Assembly: GCA_002837195.1 (NCBI GenBank)
Contig: KZ478066.1
Location: 1-64,000, forward strand
Origin: Enterobacterales bacterium CwR94
GTDB lineage: Bacteria > Pseudomonadota > Gammaproteobacteria > Enterobacterales > Enterobacteriaceae
Direction of reading: 5' to 3'
DNA length: 64,000 nt
Shown here: positions 36,549 to 47,441 of the stretch, in pieces
How the letters are laid out: each line of letters opens with the position of its first letter
Numbering within the stretch: the stretch's first letter is position 1
Translations under genes and position numbers: made by a program
Notes under the pieces: generated by a model
What the model saw: only the letters and a program-made list of their open reading frames with translations
Told to the model about the DNA's origin: nothing
Database searches by the model: none

Positions 36549-37568
36549 TCAAGGCTGAAAAATCCCTGCTGCAACCTGTTCCGGTGTCACGACGCCGGTA
36601 TCCAATACCCAACCGCTGATCAGTGCGGCTGGCGTGACATCAAACGCCGGGTTATAGACGCGTGCATTTTCTGGTGCCCACTGCACACTGCCAAAACTGC
36701 CGGCGACGCCAGTGACTTCTTCTGCCGCACGTTGCTCAATCGGAATCGCGGCCCCGTTCGGGCAGAGTGCATCTAAAGTGGTGTGTGGCGCGGCAACGTA
36801 GAACGGGATCTGATGGTAATGTGCTAATACCGCCAGGCTATAGGTACCAATTTTATTGGCGACATCCCCGTTAGCAGCGATGCGATCGGCACCGACCCAA
36901 ATGGCGTCCACCTGGCCTTGCGCCATCAAGCTGGCGGCCATTGAATCGGTAATCAATTGATAAGGCACACCTAATTCACCCAGTTCCCATGCGGTTAAGC
37001 GACCTCCTTGCAGCAGCGGACGCGTCTCATCAACCCATACCTGAGTAACCCGCCCTTGCTGATGCGCGCGGGCAATCACGCCCAAGGCCGTGCCGACGCC
37101 AGCGGTGGCCAGCCCCCCGGTGTTGCAATGGGTCAGCAGACGGCTGCCGGGTTTGACCACGCTGAGGCCTGCTTCGGCAATGTTATCGCACAAGGTTTTG
37201 TCTTCAGCGATCAGACGCAACGCTTCCTGTACCAGGGCATCAATGTGGTCAGGTTGTGCCAGCGCCACTTTCATGCGGTCCAGATTATTCATCAGGTTCA
37301 CTGCCGTAGGGCGCGATGCCCGCAGCACCTCTAACGCTTCTGCCAACGCTGGCTTCGCCATGCCCTGTTCCGCTAACAGTGCCAGCAGCAGGCTGGCAGA
37401 GAGGCCAATTAACGGCGCGCCGCGTACGCGCAGGGTTTTGATATGGTCGACCAGCGTGGCGACATCGGGTGTTGGACACCAGACTTTCTCTTGCGGCAGG
37501 GCTTGTTGATCGAGGATCCACAATTGGTTGTCACGGATTTGCAGACTGGTTGTGCTGAGTGTTTGCAT
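36549..37568 (-). CDS. mtnA: S-methyl-5-thioribose-1-phosphate isomerase
   Basis: A 339-residue eIF2B-like isomerase converting methylthioribose-1-phosphate to methylthioribulose-1-phosphate. The active-site segment [19 protein letters not shown] and the later [17 protein letters not shown] and PFYVAAP are characteristic. The start at 37568 gives [13 protein letters not shown]; the open frame reaches 37613. It is divergent from mtnK. Confidence 0.95.
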   Translation of the reverse strand: MQTLSTTSLQIRDNQLWILDQQALPQEKVWCPTPDVATLVDHIKTLRVRGAPLIGLSASLLLALLAEQGMAKPALAEALEVLRASRPTAVNLMNNLDRMKVALAQPDHIDALVQEALRLIAEDKTLCDNIAEAGLSVVKPGSRLLTHCNTGGLATAGVGTALGVIARAHQQGRVTQVWVDETRPLLQGGRLTAWELGELGVPYQLITDSMAASLMAQGQVDAIWVGADRIAANGDVANKIGTYSLAVLAHYHQIPFYVAAPHTTLDALCPNGAAIPIEQRAAEEVTGVAGSFGSVQWAPENARVYNPAFDVTPAALISGWVLDTGVVTPEQVAAGIFQP

Positions 37569-37620
37569 AGCGTTAAATCCTGGTTGCGTTTTTACGTCGT
37601 ATTGTGCCAACATGCGGAGT

Positions 37621-37644
37621 AGATGTATAGACGTCTGAACGGCT
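37621..37644. promoter_or_regulatory. MetJ operator between mtnA and mtnK
   Basis: There are three adjacent 8-mers: AGATGTAT, AGACGTCT (a perfect consensus box) and GAACGGCT. They lie in the 104-nt gap between the divergent mtnA and mtnK starts. A perfect box with weaker neighbours is typical of MetJ operators. Confidence 0.85.
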
Positions 37645-37672
37645 CATAACACGAATGATAAGAGGTTTCTTC

Positions 37673-38872
37673 ATGTCGCAATACCGGACTTTCACAGCAG
37701 CGGATGCCGTGGACTATGCTCGCCAGTATGGCGGAGTCGCCAATCCTACTTCGCTGGTGGATGCACTGGAAATCGGCGATGGTAATTTAAATCTGGTGTT
37801 TAAAATTTTCGACACCGAGGGCGTCAGCCGGGTGATTGTCAAACAGGCTCTGCCGTATGTGCGTTGCGTCGGCGAATCCTGGCCATTGACCCTGGATCGC
37901 GCCCGTCTGGAAGCCGAAACCCTGATTGAGCACGCGAAATATTGCCCACAGCATACCGTGCGAATTTTACATTATGATGCCGCGTTGGCGGTCATGGTGA
38001 TGGAAGACCTCAGCGACCATGAAATTTGGCGTCGCGATTTAGTGAAAGGCCTGCATTATCCCGGTGCGGCACAGCAACTGGGCGAGTATCTGGCACAGAC
38101 GCTGTTCCATACCTCGGATTTTGTACAGCATCCGCACCTGAAAAAAGCGGAAGTCGCGCGATTTTTAAATCCAGAGTTGTGTGAAATCACCGAAGATCTG
38201 TTCTTCAACGATCCCTATATAGTGCATGAGCGGAATGCTTATCCCGCCGCGCTGGAGAGTGATGTTGCGGCGCTGCGCACAGATGACGAACTGAAATTTG
38301 CCGTTGCGGGTTTAAAGCACCGCTTTTTTGCCCATGCCGAAGCTCTACTGCACGGGGATATTCACAGCGGCTCCATTTTTGTGAAAGCCGGGAGTTTAAA
38401 GGCGATTGATGCCGAGTTTGGTTTTTACGGCCCGATGGGATTTGATGTCGGCACCGCGTTGGGTAATTTGTTGATCAACTACTGTGGTTTGCCGGGCCTG
38501 CTGGCCCCACGTGAAGCGGCAGCGGCGCGTGAGCAGCGCTTACAGGATGTGCGTGACGTGTGGGTGACCTTCGCTGAACGCTTCCTGATGCTGGCGGCGG
38601 AGAAATCAACCGACACTGCGCTGGCCTATCCCGGCTATGCGGCAGAATTCCTGAAAAAAGTGTGGGCTGATACGGTGGGATATTGCGGCACAGAACTGGT
38701 GCGTCGCACGGTGGGCATGTCACACGTCGCGGATATGAAGGACATTGGTGATGAGGTGATGCGTACAGAGTGTATTCGTCATTGCATCAGCCTGGGGAAA
38801 ACCTTGATTCTGGCGGCGCCAAATGTGGCTGACATTGATGCATTGATTGCGCGTATTCGTCAAAACGGTTAG
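37673..38872 (+). CDS. mtnK: S-methyl-5-thioribose kinase
   Basis: A 399-residue APH-like kinase that phosphorylates methylthioribose, the first committed step of salvage. The catalytic loop [13 protein letters not shown] and metal motif [17 protein letters not shown] are clear, with N-lobe [27 protein letters not shown]. The ATG at 37673 follows AGAGG. It is divergent from mtnA and shares the MetJ operator. Confidence 0.95.
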   Translation: MSQYRTFTAADAVDYARQYGGVANPTSLVDALEIGDGNLNLVFKIFDTEGVSRVIVKQALPYVRCVGESWPLTLDRARLEAETLIEHAKYCPQHTVRILHYDAALAVMVMEDLSDHEIWRRDLVKGLHYPGAAQQLGEYLAQTLFHTSDFVQHPHLKKAEVARFLNPELCEITEDLFFNDPYIVHERNAYPAALESDVAALRTDDELKFAVAGLKHRFFAHAEALLHGDIHSGSIFVKAGSLKAIDAEFGFYGPMGFDVGTALGNLLINYCGLPGLLAPREAAAAREQRLQDVRDVWVTFAERFLMLAAEKSTDTALAYPGYAAEFLKKVWADTVGYCGTELVRRTVGMSHVADMKDIGDEVMRTECIRHCISLGKTLILAAPNVADIDALIARIRQNG

Positions 38873-38881
38873 CGCGGTATA

Positions 38882-38982
38882 CGCTGTCCCCCATCCCAAC
38901 CTTCCCCCGCAAGCGGGGGAAGGAGCATGAACTTTTGATTCCCTCCCCCGCTTGTGGGGGAGGGCCAGGGTGGGGGGCAGCG
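38882..38982. repeat. Large REP-like inverted repeat after mtnK
   Basis: Two about 42-nt arms (38882-38923 and 38941-38982) are imperfect inverted copies of one another. Each contains its own palindrome (CCCCCGC..GCGGGGG). The structure and the position between convergent mtnK and fadE resemble a BIME/REP-type element. Copies elsewhere cannot be checked here. Confidence 0.75.
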
Positions 38983-38998
38983 AGCACGATCCCCTAAA

Positions 38999-41443
38999 TT
39001 ATGCCGCTTCAGTCTTCCTCTCTTCCTGCTGCGGCTTTACCGGCTGAGTGGCCAGAGCATCTGGCTCGAACTCATCAACATTGATCGAACGCAGACGGCT
39101 GACTTCCGCTTTGCGCAAAATGTCTGCCTCTTCTGTGTTGATCCATCCCTCTTTCAATCCTCGGGTTGCCAGTGCATCCAGACGCGTAAAGCTGAGGTTT
39201 TTCTTCAACTGTTTGCACAGACGGTCATGAATCTCTTCAGCCGCCATGACGTCACGCAGTGCTTCCTCCAACTGACCCATTGGGTTGTGTTCACTTGGGG
39301 TCAGATACTGACCACGACCAATACGGGTGCGCGTTGCCGATGGCACTTGCAGAATTTTCGCCAGTTGGTGGTCCAGACGATCAGAGGGCGCGTTGCAGTG
39401 GCCGCCCGTCGGGAAGATCACCACACGTAACATGCCAGCCACAAAGCGGTTCGGGAAGTTACGCAGCAGATCGTCGATGGCGGTTTCTGCCTGATGCAGC
39501 GCATCCTGGACGCCCCAGTGCACCAGCGGCAGATCGGCTTCATGGCGGCCTTCATCTTCATAGCGTTTCAGCGTGGCGGAGGCCAGATAGAGCTGGCTCA
39601 GGATATCTCCCAAACGCGCAGAGACACGCTCGCGACGCTTCAAGCTACCGCCAAGCACCGCCATTGAAACATCAGACAGCAACGCCAGGTTAGCACTGAT
39701 GCGGTTCAGGTGTTGATAATAACGGCGGGTGGCATCACGCGTTGGAGAAGCGCTGGTGTAGCCAGCGGTCAGCCCCAGCCACAGGCTGCGCACTTTATTA
39801 CTGCCCACATGGCCAATGTGTTTAAACAACGCCTGATCAAATGCCTGAGTGTCGTTACGCTGTGCCGCATCCATTTCTGCCAGTACGTAAGGATGGCAGC
39901 GAATGGCACCCTGACCGAAGATAATCATGCTGCGGGTCAGAATGTTGGCCCCTTCGACGGTAATAGCAATCGGTGCCCCCTGATAGGAGCGGGCCAGGAA
40001 GTTATTGTCTCCCAGCATGATGCCTTTCCCGCCAGCGATATCCATGGCGTCGATAACCGCGCGTTGTCCACGGTGGGTACAGTGGTATTTCACAATGGCT
40101 GACAGCACCGCCGGTTTTTCACCGAGCATAATGCCGTAGGTGATCAGTGAAGCGGCGGCATCCATCACATAGGCGTTGCCTGCGATACGTGCCAGCGGCT
40201 CTTCAATCCCTTCCATTTTACCAATCGACAGTTTGAACTGGCGGCGAATATGCGCATAAGCACCCGTTGCCAGAGCAATACTTTTCAGGCTACCGGTTGA
40301 GTTAGAAGGCAGCGTAATCCCACGGCCCACAGACAGGCATTCAACCAGCATCCGCCAGCCTTGACCGGCCATTTTCGGGCCGCCAATAATGTAATCAATG
40401 GGCACGAAAATATCGTTACCGCGTGTTGGCCCGTTCTGGAACGGCACATTCAGAGGGAAGTGGCGGTGGCCAATTTCCACGCCGGGCGTATGCGTAGGAA
40501 TCAATGCGCAGGTAATGCCCAGCTCTTCGGTATCACCCAACAAATGGTCAGGATCAGAGAGTTTAAAGGCCAGGCCCAGCACCGTCGCGATAGGGGCCAG
40601 GGTGATATAACGTTTATTCCAGGTCAGGCGCATACCCAGTACTTGCTGGCCCTGCCACTCGCCCATACACACCACGCCCGTATCGGGAATAGCCCCAGCA
40701 TCAGAGCCTGCTTCAGGGCTGGTCAGTGCAAAGCAAGGGATCTCCTGACCGCGTGCCAGACGCGGCAAATAGTGATCTTTTTGTTCTTCGGTGCCGTAGT
40801 GCTGCAGCAGTTCACCCGGGCCGAGGGAGTTGGGCACGCCCACGGTAATCGCCAAAATGCCTGACACGCCCGCCAATTTTTGCAGTACACGAGACTGTGC
40901 GTAAGCGGAGAACTCCAGGCCGCCGTACTCTTTTTTGATGATCATCGCAAAGAAGCGATGCTCTTTCAGGTACGCCCACAGCTCGGGCGGTAAATCGGCC
41001 AATTCATGCGTAATCTGGAAATCATTCGCCATGCGACAGGCTTCTTCAACCGGGCCATCAAGAAATGCCTGCTCGGCTTCTGTCAGATGTGGCTGTTGAT
41101 AGTTGTGCAGTTTCTGCCAGTCGGGTTTACCACGAAACAGATCGCCTTCCCACCAGGTGGTGCCAGCGTCAATGGCTTCTTTTTCCGTGCGTGACATCGG
41201 CGGCATCACTTTCTGGAAAGTGCGCAGCATCGGCGCGGAGAACATTGCGCGACGCATGGCAGGCACATTCAACGGCAGTAAAATCAAGACCAGTGGCAGC
41301 AATAACCAGTAATTCCACAGGTTTGCCGCCCCCATCAGGGCAGTCCAGGCAATGAGAATCACGCTGCTCAGCGTCAGGCTGATGCGATGATAGAACAGGG
41401 CGGCAATTAGCACGACCGTTGCAAGAATACTTAGAACCAACAT
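38999..41443 (-). CDS. fadE: Acyl-CoA dehydrogenase FadE
   Basis: An 814-residue protein, exactly the E. coli length, catalysing the first oxidation of fatty acid beta-oxidation. Two N-terminal hydrophobic segments (about 1-25 and 40-60) anchor it at the membrane. The dehydrogenase core has [51 protein letters not shown], and [26 protein letters not shown] around the catalytic region. A FadR-like operator lies 24 nt upstream of the start. Confidence 0.97.
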   Translation of the reverse strand: MLVLSILATVVLIAALFYHRISLTLSSVILIAWTALMGAANLWNYWLLLPLVLILLPLNVPAMRRAMFSAPMLRTFQKVMPPMSRTEKEAIDAGTTWWEGDLFRGKPDWQKLHNYQQPHLTEAEQAFLDGPVEEACRMANDFQITHELADLPPELWAYLKEHRFFAMIIKKEYGGLEFSAYAQSRVLQKLAGVSGILAITVGVPNSLGPGELLQHYGTEEQKDHYLPRLARGQEIPCFALTSPEAGSDAGAIPDTGVVCMGEWQGQQVLGMRLTWNKRYITLAPIATVLGLAFKLSDPDHLLGDTEELGITCALIPTHTPGVEIGHRHFPLNVPFQNGPTRGNDIFVPIDYIIGGPKMAGQGWRMLVECLSVGRGITLPSNSTGSLKSIALATGAYAHIRRQFKLSIGKMEGIEEPLARIAGNAYVMDAAASLITYGIMLGEKPAVLSAIVKYHCTHRGQRAVIDAMDIAGGKGIMLGDNNFLARSYQGAPIAITVEGANILTRSMIIFGQGAIRCHPYVLAEMDAAQRNDTQAFDQALFKHIGHVGSNKVRSLWLGLTAGYTSASPTRDATRRYYQHLNRISANLALLSDVSMAVLGGSLKRRERVSARLGDILSQLYLASATLKRYEDEGRHEADLPLVHWGVQDALHQAETAIDDLLRNFPNRFVAGMLRVVIFPTGGHCNAPSDRLDHQLAKILQVPSATRTRIGRGQYLTPSEHNPMGQLEEALRDVMAAEEIHDRLCKQLKKNLSFTRLDALATRGLKEGWINTEEADILRKAEVSRLRSINVDEFEPDALATQPVKPQQEERKTEAA

Positions 41444-41466
41444 AATGTCCCGCTCCCAAAAGTAGT

Positions 41467-41483
41467 AAGAGGTCTGACCTGTT
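41467..41483. promoter_or_regulatory. FadR operator upstream of fadE
   Basis: AAGAGGTCTGACCTGTT agrees with the FadR consensus AACTGGTCKGACCWGTT at 15 of 17 positions. It lies 24 nt before fadE, as expected for repression in the absence of long-chain acyl-CoA. Confidence 0.82.
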
Positions 41484-41659
41484 GTTAGGTTTAGATCAGA
41501 AGCGCATTCTTAGCAATCAAGTAACATAATAATTACAACCTGGCTCACAAACTGCCGTGCTGGATGGCACGCTTTGCCTGGAGGTGGTTGCAGGCTTGCG
41601 GCCTGGCTCCATTACGGTAAACTTTCACTCTTACTGTCTCACCTCCAAAGGACCTCCCT

Positions 41660-42238
41660 ATGTATCAGGACATTATTCGTGCTGAGCTCAATGAAGCCGC
41701 CGACGTACTCACCAAATTTCTGAGTGATGATGCCAATATCCACGCGATCCAGCGCGCGGCGGTATTACTGGCGGACAGCTTTAAAGCCGGTGGCAAAGTG
41801 CTTTCCTGCGGTAACGGCGGATCGCATTGCGATGCGATGCATTTTGCCGAGGAGCTTACAGGTCGCTATCGCGAGAACCGCCCAGGCTATCCTGCGATCG
41901 CGATTTCGGATGTCAGCCACTTATCCTGTGTCAGTAACGATTTCGGCTACGACTATGTGTTTTCGCGCTACGTCGAGGCCGTCGGACGTGAAGGTGACGT
42001 ATTACTGGGCCTGTCTACGTCAGGTAACTCCGCCAACATTTTAAAAGCGATTGAAGCGGCGAAAGCCAAAGGCATGACCGTGATTGCGCTGACCGGTAAA
42101 GACGGCGGCAAGATGGATGGCCTGGCGGATATCGAAATTCGTGTGCCGCACTTTGGTTATGCGGACCGCATCCAGGAGATCCACATCAAAGTGATCCACA
42201 TCCTGATGTTGCTGGTTGAAAAAGAGATGGTGAAGTAA
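41660..42238 (+). CDS. gmhA: D-sedoheptulose-7-phosphate isomerase
   Basis: A 192-residue SIS-domain protein making D-glycero-D-manno-heptose-7-phosphate for the LPS inner core (also called lpcA). The motifs [38 protein letters not shown] and the C-terminal [20 protein letters not shown] are diagnostic. It is divergent from fadE, as in E. coli. Confidence 0.97.
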   Translation: MYQDIIRAELNEAADVLTKFLSDDANIHAIQRAAVLLADSFKAGGKVLSCGNGGSHCDAMHFAEELTGRYRENRPGYPAIAISDVSHLSCVSNDFGYDYVFSRYVEAVGREGDVLLGLSTSGNSANILKAIEAAKAKGMTVIALTGKDGGKMDGLADIEIRVPHFGYADRIQEIHIKVIHILMLLVEKEMVK

Positions 42239-42248
42239 CTGTCGAACG

Positions 42249-42268
42249 GGACGGCGGCAGCGCCGTCC
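42249..42268 (+). other. Hairpin after gmhA
   Basis: A perfect 8-bp stem, GGACGGCG / CGCCGTCC, with a GCAG loop, 10 nt after the gmhA stop. There is no T-tract. Confidence 0.5.
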
Positions 42269-42295
42269 GCATCAGGTTGAAATGAGGCGTACGCT

Positions 42296-43063
42296 ATGTG
42301 TGAACTGCTCGGGATGAGCGCCAATGTCCCAACGGATATCTGTTTCAGTTTTACCGGGCTGGTTCAGCGCGGTGGCGGCACCGGGCCGCATAAAGATGGT
42401 TGGGGTATCACGTTTTATGAAGGCAAAGGATGCCGCACCTTTAAAGATCCGCAACCGAGCTTCAATTCACCGATTGCCCGTCTGGTGCAGGAGTACCCGA
42501 TAAAATCACACTCCGTGGTGGCGCATATTCGTCAGGCAAACCGGGGGCAAGTGTCGCTGGAAAATACGCATCCGTTTACCCGTGAACTGTGGGGACGTAA
42601 CTGGACGTATGCGCACAATGGCCAACTGAAAGGGTATCGCACGCTGGACACCGGCATTTTCCGTCCGGTGGGTGAAACGGACAGCGAGCATGCGTTTTGC
42701 TGGATCTTGCATCAACTGGCCACGCGCTATCCGCGCACGCCCAGTAATTGGCCTGCCGTGTTTCGTTTTGTTGCCGAGTTAGCGACGCAACTGCGCGAGA
42801 AGGGCGTATTCAATATGCTACTGTCAGACGGACGTTACTTAATGGCGTTTTGTTCGACGAATCTGTTCTGGATCACGCGTCGTGCGCCGTTTGGTAAAGC
42901 CAAATTATTGGATCAGGATGTGGAGATCGATTTCCAACAGGAGACGACACAGAATGATGTGGTCACGGTGATTGCCACGCAGCCGCTGACCGGAAATGAA
43001 GCCTGGCACAAGATTGCGCCAGGCGAATGGCAATTATTTTGCCTGGGTGAATGCCAGCATTGA
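42296..43063 (+). CDS. yafJ: Class II glutamine amidotransferase YafJ
   Basis: A 255-residue Ntn-type glutamine amidotransferase domain protein with nucleophile Cys2 (MCELLGMSAN). The conserved segments VVAHIRQANRG and ENTHPFTRELWGRNWTYAHNGQL form the glutamine site. No second synthetase domain is present, and the acceptor is unknown. Its last 30 nt overlap the end of the convergent yafK. Confidence 0.92.
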   Translation: MCELLGMSANVPTDICFSFTGLVQRGGGTGPHKDGWGITFYEGKGCRTFKDPQPSFNSPIARLVQEYPIKSHSVVAHIRQANRGQVSLENTHPFTRELWGRNWTYAHNGQLKGYRTLDTGIFRPVGETDSEHAFCWILHQLATRYPRTPSNWPAVFRFVAELATQLREKGVFNMLLSDGRYLMAFCSTNLFWITRRAPFGKAKLLDQDVEIDFQQETTQNDVVTVIATQPLTGNEAWHKIAPGEWQLFCLGECQH

Positions 43064-43771
43064 TTGCGTTGCTTGCCCAGTGCTATTCGCTGGGCTGCTG
43101 TTCACCACGTATTTGCCGTTCATCACTGTCACCGAAGGCGGCAGGTGGTGCTCGGCAAAATATTGATAGCCCGGCTGTAATTCTTTCCAGAAATCGGCAT
43201 ACACCGAATACTTATGACGGGCCAAATTGGCATCGGTCATTCGGAACGGGTAAATATTAACGGGGATATCGCGCTGGCCGTTACGCAGTGCGGCATCAAC
43301 GTAGCGATAAATCTCATCCATTTTGCCGTCGGTCATGGCATAACAGCCAACGGACACGCAGGCACCGTGAATCATCAGGTATTTCCCGTCGTAGCCCATG
43401 TCACGATCGTATTGATTCGGAAAACCAATATTAATGGCACGATAAAAGCGGCTATCGGGCTTCATCTGGCTCATATTAACGGTATAAAACCCTTCCGGGC
43501 TTTTAAAATCTCCGGTGCGGCGTTTCGGCCCTAATCCCCCAGAGAAATTACAAATGCGATAGCTGTCGAGCAAACGGAATTGGTTTCCGATTTTGCCATA
43601 CAACTCCAGTGTGCGCTCTTCCTTGAAGATCTGAATATAGACCGGGGTGCCTAACAGATCTTTTTTGAATTCATTGCTGACCGGTGCCTGTGGAGCAAAA
43701 GAGCTCGTTACATTGGCGAAACTCACGGCAGGTAAAAAAATCATCGCAAACAACCATGCGATTTTGCCCAT
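43034..43771 (-). CDS. yafK: L,D-transpeptidase-fold protein YafK (DpaA/LdtF)
   Basis: A 245-residue exported protein. The signal peptide is near MGKIAWLFAMIFLPAVSFA. The YkuD domain (about 45-185) contains the catalytic block YLMIHGACVSVGCYAMTDGKMDEIY with the active Cys in SVGCYAM. The E. coli homologue detaches Braun lipoprotein from peptidoglycan. The gene is convergent with yafJ and divergent from dinB. Confidence 0.93.
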   Translation of the reverse strand: MGKIAWLFAMIFLPAVSFANVTSSFAPQAPVSNEFKKDLLGTPVYIQIFKEERTLELYGKIGNQFRLLDSYRICNFSGGLGPKRRTGDFKSPEGFYTVNMSQMKPDSRFYRAINIGFPNQYDRDMGYDGKYLMIHGACVSVGCYAMTDGKMDEIYRYVDAALRNGQRDIPVNIYPFRMTDANLARHKYSVYADFWKELQPGYQYFAEHHLPPSVTVMNGKYVVNSSPANSTGQATQSMLAFTQAK

Positions 43772-43992
43772 GCTGCTGACCTTTAATAGGGAAGAGAAAT
43801 AAACGCATCACAGAGTGACGCCAGAAATCGTGCAAATTCAGATAACTCTTCTTCTGCTGCGCCACATTAGCATTGCGGATTTTTTTATCAAGACGTTAGC
43901 AGCGAAAAAGGGCGTCAGTTCAATTATTAATCGATTATTTACGTCAATAATTCCCGAGGCTTGCGTATAATCTTGGCAAAACACCGCTTTTG

Positions 43993-44008
43993 CTGTATGT
44001 TTATACAG
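43993..44008. promoter_or_regulatory. LexA (SOS) box of dinB
   Basis: CTGTATGTTTATACAG fits the LexA consensus CTGT-N8-ACAG perfectly and ends 17 nt before the dinB ATG. It predicts DNA-damage induction. Confidence 0.95.
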
Positions 44009-44025
44009 TTAATTGAGGGGGGATG

Positions 44026-45081
44026 ATGCGTAAAATCATTCATGTTGATATGGACTGCTTTTTTGCCGCTGTGGAGATGCGAGACAATCCCGATCTGCGC
44101 GATATCCCGATTGCCATCGGCGGTAGCCGTATCCAGCGTGGTGTGATTAGCACGGCCAATTATCCTGCCCGTAAGTACGGTGTGCGCAGTGCGATGCCAA
44201 CAGCCACAGCGTTAAAATTATGCCCCCATTTGAAACTGCTGCCTGGGCGCTTTGATGCCTACAAAGAGGCTTCTCAGCATATCCGGGAAATTTTCTCTCG
44301 TTACACCTCGCTTATTGAGCCGCTGTCGCTGGATGAAGCCTATTTAGATGTGACAGACAGCCCGCATTTCCAGGGATCGGCCACCTTAATGGCCCGTGAT
44401 ATCCGCCAGACGATTGAGCGCGAATTAAATCTCACTGCGTCGGCGGGCGTTGCCCCCATTAAATACCTTGCCAAAATTGCCTCGGATCTCAATAAACCCA
44501 ATGGGCAGTATGTGATTACGCCACAAGAGGTGCCCGGCTTTATTTTGGCTTTACCGCTGGCCAAAATTCCCGGCGTGGGGAAAGTCACCGCGAAAAAACT
44601 TGAGGAGTTGGGGCTCTATACGTGCGCTGATGTACAAAAAGCCGATTTAGCCACTTTGCTGCGCCGGTTCGGCAAATTTGGCCGCATTCTGTGGGAGCGC
44701 TGTAACGGCGTTGATGAACGTGATGTGATCACGGAACGTGAGCGTAAATCGCTGGGTGTGGAAAGAACACTGATCGAGGATATTCACGACTGGTCGCAAT
44801 GCCTGGATATTTTGGACTATTTATACAGTGAGTTAGAGCGCCGACTAAAAAACATTCGCTCAGACTGCCATATCGCGCGCCAGGGCGTGAAACTGAAATT
44901 TAACGATTTCCAACTTACAACGCAGGAACATGTGTGGCCTGTGCTGAATAAAGATGATCTTATTGCCGTAGCGAAGCGGGCATGGGATGAGCGTCGTGCT
45001 GGGAGAGGCGTCAGATTGGTTGGGTTACATGTCACCCTGTTGAATCCACAACTGGAGCGGCAACTGGTGTTGGGATGGTAA
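44026..45081 (+). CDS. dinB: DNA polymerase IV
   Basis: A 351-residue Y-family translesion polymerase, the same length as E. coli DinB. The catalytic acids are Asp8 (HVDMDCFF) and Asp103-Glu104 ([12 protein letters not shown]). Steric-gate Phe, HhH thumb [15 protein letters not shown] and C-terminal clamp-binding QLVLGW are present (QLVLGL in E. coli). GAGGGG is well spaced from the ATG at 44026; the ATG at 44023 is too close to it. Confidence 0.97.
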   Translation: MRKIIHVDMDCFFAAVEMRDNPDLRDIPIAIGGSRIQRGVISTANYPARKYGVRSAMPTATALKLCPHLKLLPGRFDAYKEASQHIREIFSRYTSLIEPLSLDEAYLDVTDSPHFQGSATLMARDIRQTIERELNLTASAGVAPIKYLAKIASDLNKPNGQYVITPQEVPGFILALPLAKIPGVGKVTAKKLEELGLYTCADVQKADLATLLRRFGKFGRILWERCNGVDERDVITERERKSLGVERTLIEDIHDWSQCLDILDYLYSELERRLKNIRSDCHIARQGVKLKFNDFQLTTQEHVWPVLNKDDLIAVAKRAWDERRAGRGVRLVGLHVTLLNPQLERQLVLGW

Positions 45082-45089
45082 ACACGGTT

Positions 45090-45122
45090 TTTGCCTCCTC
45101 ACGGCGGGCGAGAGGAGGCAAA
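45090..45122. terminator. Hairpin between convergent dinB and pepD
   Basis: An 11-bp stem, TTTGCCTCCTC / GAGGAGGCAAA, between the two convergent stops. No extended T-run is present on either strand, so it is a bidirectional but perhaps weak terminator. Confidence 0.6.
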
Positions 45123-45134
45123 CAAGCGGACTGC

Positions 45135-46592
45135 TTACTTCGCAGGAATCACTTTCAATATGGCTGTCAGTAGCTGCCAGTACAAGCCTACGCTGCCGAT
45201 ATGGACTTGTTCATCCGGAGAGTGTGGACCGGTGATGGTGGGGCCAATCGACACCATATCCATGTCTGGATAAGGCTTTTTAAACAAACCACACTCCAGA
45301 CCGGCGTGAATCACCTGAATATTCGGGGTACGGTTAAACAGTGACTCATAGGTTTCACGCACCAACGCCATGACAGGCGATGTGGCATCGGGCTGCCAGC
45401 CGGGATAGCTGCCTTTCGCAACGGTTTGCGCGTCGGCTAACTGGCCGAGTGAGGTCAGCATTTCCACCACATATTCTTTACCACTGTCCATCAGGGAGCG
45501 AATCAGACAGTTAATCGATGCTTTATCGCCTTCTGTGCGCACCACACCCACATTCAGTGAGGTTTCAACCACCCCCTTCATGACGTCAGAGTTGCGGATA
45601 ACACCGTTTGGTGTGCTGTTAAGCAAGGCCAGGAAGCGATCGCGGCTAGCACTGTCCAGCGCCTGTAAATCAGAAGGGGCATCCTCAACCACGACGGCAA
45701 GATTCTTCTCTTTCAGCGCCAGCTCGTTTTGCAGGGTGCTCAGGTAGGTTTGAACCGCGGTGTGGAACGCATCAAGCTGGGCAGCAGGCACGGCCAGGGT
45801 AGCAAAAGCCTCACGCGGGATAGCATTACGCAGTGTGCCACCGGTGAAATCCAGCAACTGTAAGCCCAAGTCACGGCTTTGCGTGCTCAGGAAGCGCGCC
45901 AGCAATTTATTGGCATTACCGAGGCCAACGTGGATATCACAGCCAGAGTGGCCGCCTTTCAGGCCCTTGACGGTCAGTTTCACCACTTTGCTGCCTGCCT
46001 GCACCGCTTCACGGTTCAGGGTCAGCGTGGAAGTAAAGTCGATACCGCCTGCGCAACCCATGTAGATCTCACCTTCCTCTTCGGAATCGGTGTTAATCAG
46101 GATTTCAGCCTGCAGCCAGTTGGGTTGCAGCCCAAACGCGCCATCCATGCCGGTTTCTTCGGTCATGGTCAACAGCACTTCCAGAGGGCCGTGTTCAACA
46201 TTTTTGTCGGCCAGTACGGCAAGCGCAGATGCCATGCCAATACCATTATCAGCCCCTAAGGTGGTGCCGCGGGCTTTTACCCATTCGCCATCTACCCAGG
46301 GTTGAATGGGATCTTTGGTGAAGTCGTGCACGGTGTCGTTATTCTTTTGCGGCACCATATCCAGGTGCGCCTGCAGCGCAACGGGTTTACGGTTTTCCAT
46401 ACCCGACGTAGCGGGTTTACGAATCAGAATGTTGCCGACCTGATCGCGTTCGGTCCAGAAACCCTGCTCTTTCGACCAACTGAGAATATGTTGTGCCAGT
46501 TGCTCTTCATGGAAAGAGGGATGGGGAATAGAACAGATTTTCGCGAAGATATCCCACAACGGTTGTGGGGAGAGTTGACTCAATTCAGACAC
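45135..46592 (-). CDS. pepD: Cytosol non-specific dipeptidase (peptidase D)
   Basis: A 485-residue M20C zinc aminoacyl-histidine dipeptidase, the same length as in E. coli. Metal-site motifs are LQAHLDMVPQKNNDT, LGADNGIGMA, MTEETGMDGAFGL and INTDSEEEGEIYMGCAGG. The start codon is GTG (GTGTCTGAATTG), as in E. coli pepD, with AGGAG 8 nt upstream. It is divergent from gpt. Confidence 0.97.
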   Translation of the reverse strand: MSELSQLSPQPLWDIFAKICSIPHPSFHEEQLAQHILSWSKEQGFWTERDQVGNILIRKPATSGMENRKPVALQAHLDMVPQKNNDTVHDFTKDPIQPWVDGEWVKARGTTLGADNGIGMASALAVLADKNVEHGPLEVLLTMTEETGMDGAFGLQPNWLQAEILINTDSEEEGEIYMGCAGGIDFTSTLTLNREAVQAGSKVVKLTVKGLKGGHSGCDIHVGLGNANKLLARFLSTQSRDLGLQLLDFTGGTLRNAIPREAFATLAVPAAQLDAFHTAVQTYLSTLQNELALKEKNLAVVVEDAPSDLQALDSASRDRFLALLNSTPNGVIRNSDVMKGVVETSLNVGVVRTEGDKASINCLIRSLMDSGKEYVVEMLTSLGQLADAQTVAKGSYPGWQPDATSPVMALVRETYESLFNRTPNIQVIHAGLECGLFKKPYPDMDMVSIGPTITGPHSPDEQVHIGSVGLYWQLLTAILKVIPAK

Positions 46593-46846
46593 CGTAGGTC
46601 TCCTGTTTTATAGCGTTAAATCAGCGCTATATCCTGACTTAACGTGTTATCCTGGTCGATGGTTCGCGTCATCTTGCGTGACGTGATGGCTTGAGGATAC
46701 CACTGTTTCTGCGGGCTGTGTGTATCAGCGTGTGTCAAATACAGGGGCAGGTCTGGTTTTTGGAGAGCTGAGTCTCTATAATCTCGCGCAACCTTTTCCC
46801 AACCGTACCTAAATCAAGCCAATTTTTTTTGGCCGGGATCCCTTTT

Positions 46847-47305
46847 ATGAGTGAAAAATACGTCGTTACCTGGGACATGTTGCAAATTCATGCCCGCAAA
46901 CTGGCTCAACGCCTGCTTCCTGTTGAACAGTGGACTGGCATCATCGCGGTGAGCCGTGGTGGTCTGGTACCGGCAGCGCTGCTGGCGCGCGAACTGGGCA
47001 TCCGTTATGTTGATACCGTGTGCATCTCCAGTTACGACCACGACAATCAGCGTGATATGCATGTCCTTAAGCGTGCAGAAGGGGACGGTGAAGGTTTTAT
47101 CGTGATTGACGATTTAGTGGATACCGGTGGCACAGCGCAAGCGATTCGCGATATGTACCCGAAAGCGCGTTTTGTGACCATTTTTGCGAAACCGGCGGGC
47201 CGCCCGCTGGTCGACGATTATATCGTTGATATCCCTCAGAACACCTGGATTGAGCAGCCGTGGGACATGGGCGTGGTTTACGTTCCCCCCATCGTGAAAG
47301 GCTAA
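46847..47305 (+). CDS. gpt: Xanthine-guanine phosphoribosyltransferase
   Basis: A 152-residue purine salvage enzyme, the same length as in E. coli, forming GMP and XMP from guanine and xanthine. The PRPP-binding motif [18 protein letters not shown] and the conserved [22 protein letters not shown] are clear. The ATG at 46847 gives [16 protein letters not shown] lies 7-9 nt upstream. Confidence 0.97.
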   Translation: MSEKYVVTWDMLQIHARKLAQRLLPVEQWTGIIAVSRGGLVPAALLARELGIRYVDTVCISSYDHDNQRDMHVLKRAEGDGEGFIVIDDLVDTGGTAQAIRDMYPKARFVTIFAKPAGRPLVDDYIVDIPQNTWIEQPWDMGVVYVPPIVKG

Positions 47306-47441
47306 TTGCTCTTTCTTGATCAGCGTCCGGTTTTCCGGGCGTTGTGCTTTTTATCAAGACGAATTGATCCCAACGGGTGCCGCCCGGCATAACCCAGGTT
47401 ACACTTTGCAGGCTGTCGCGATCCCGCCAGGAGTTTGCAGA

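Noticed and set aside
46786-46802. PurR-like sequence upstream of gpt (GCAACCTTTTCCC)
   Set aside because: The central CG of the PurR palindrome is absent and the symmetry is poor.
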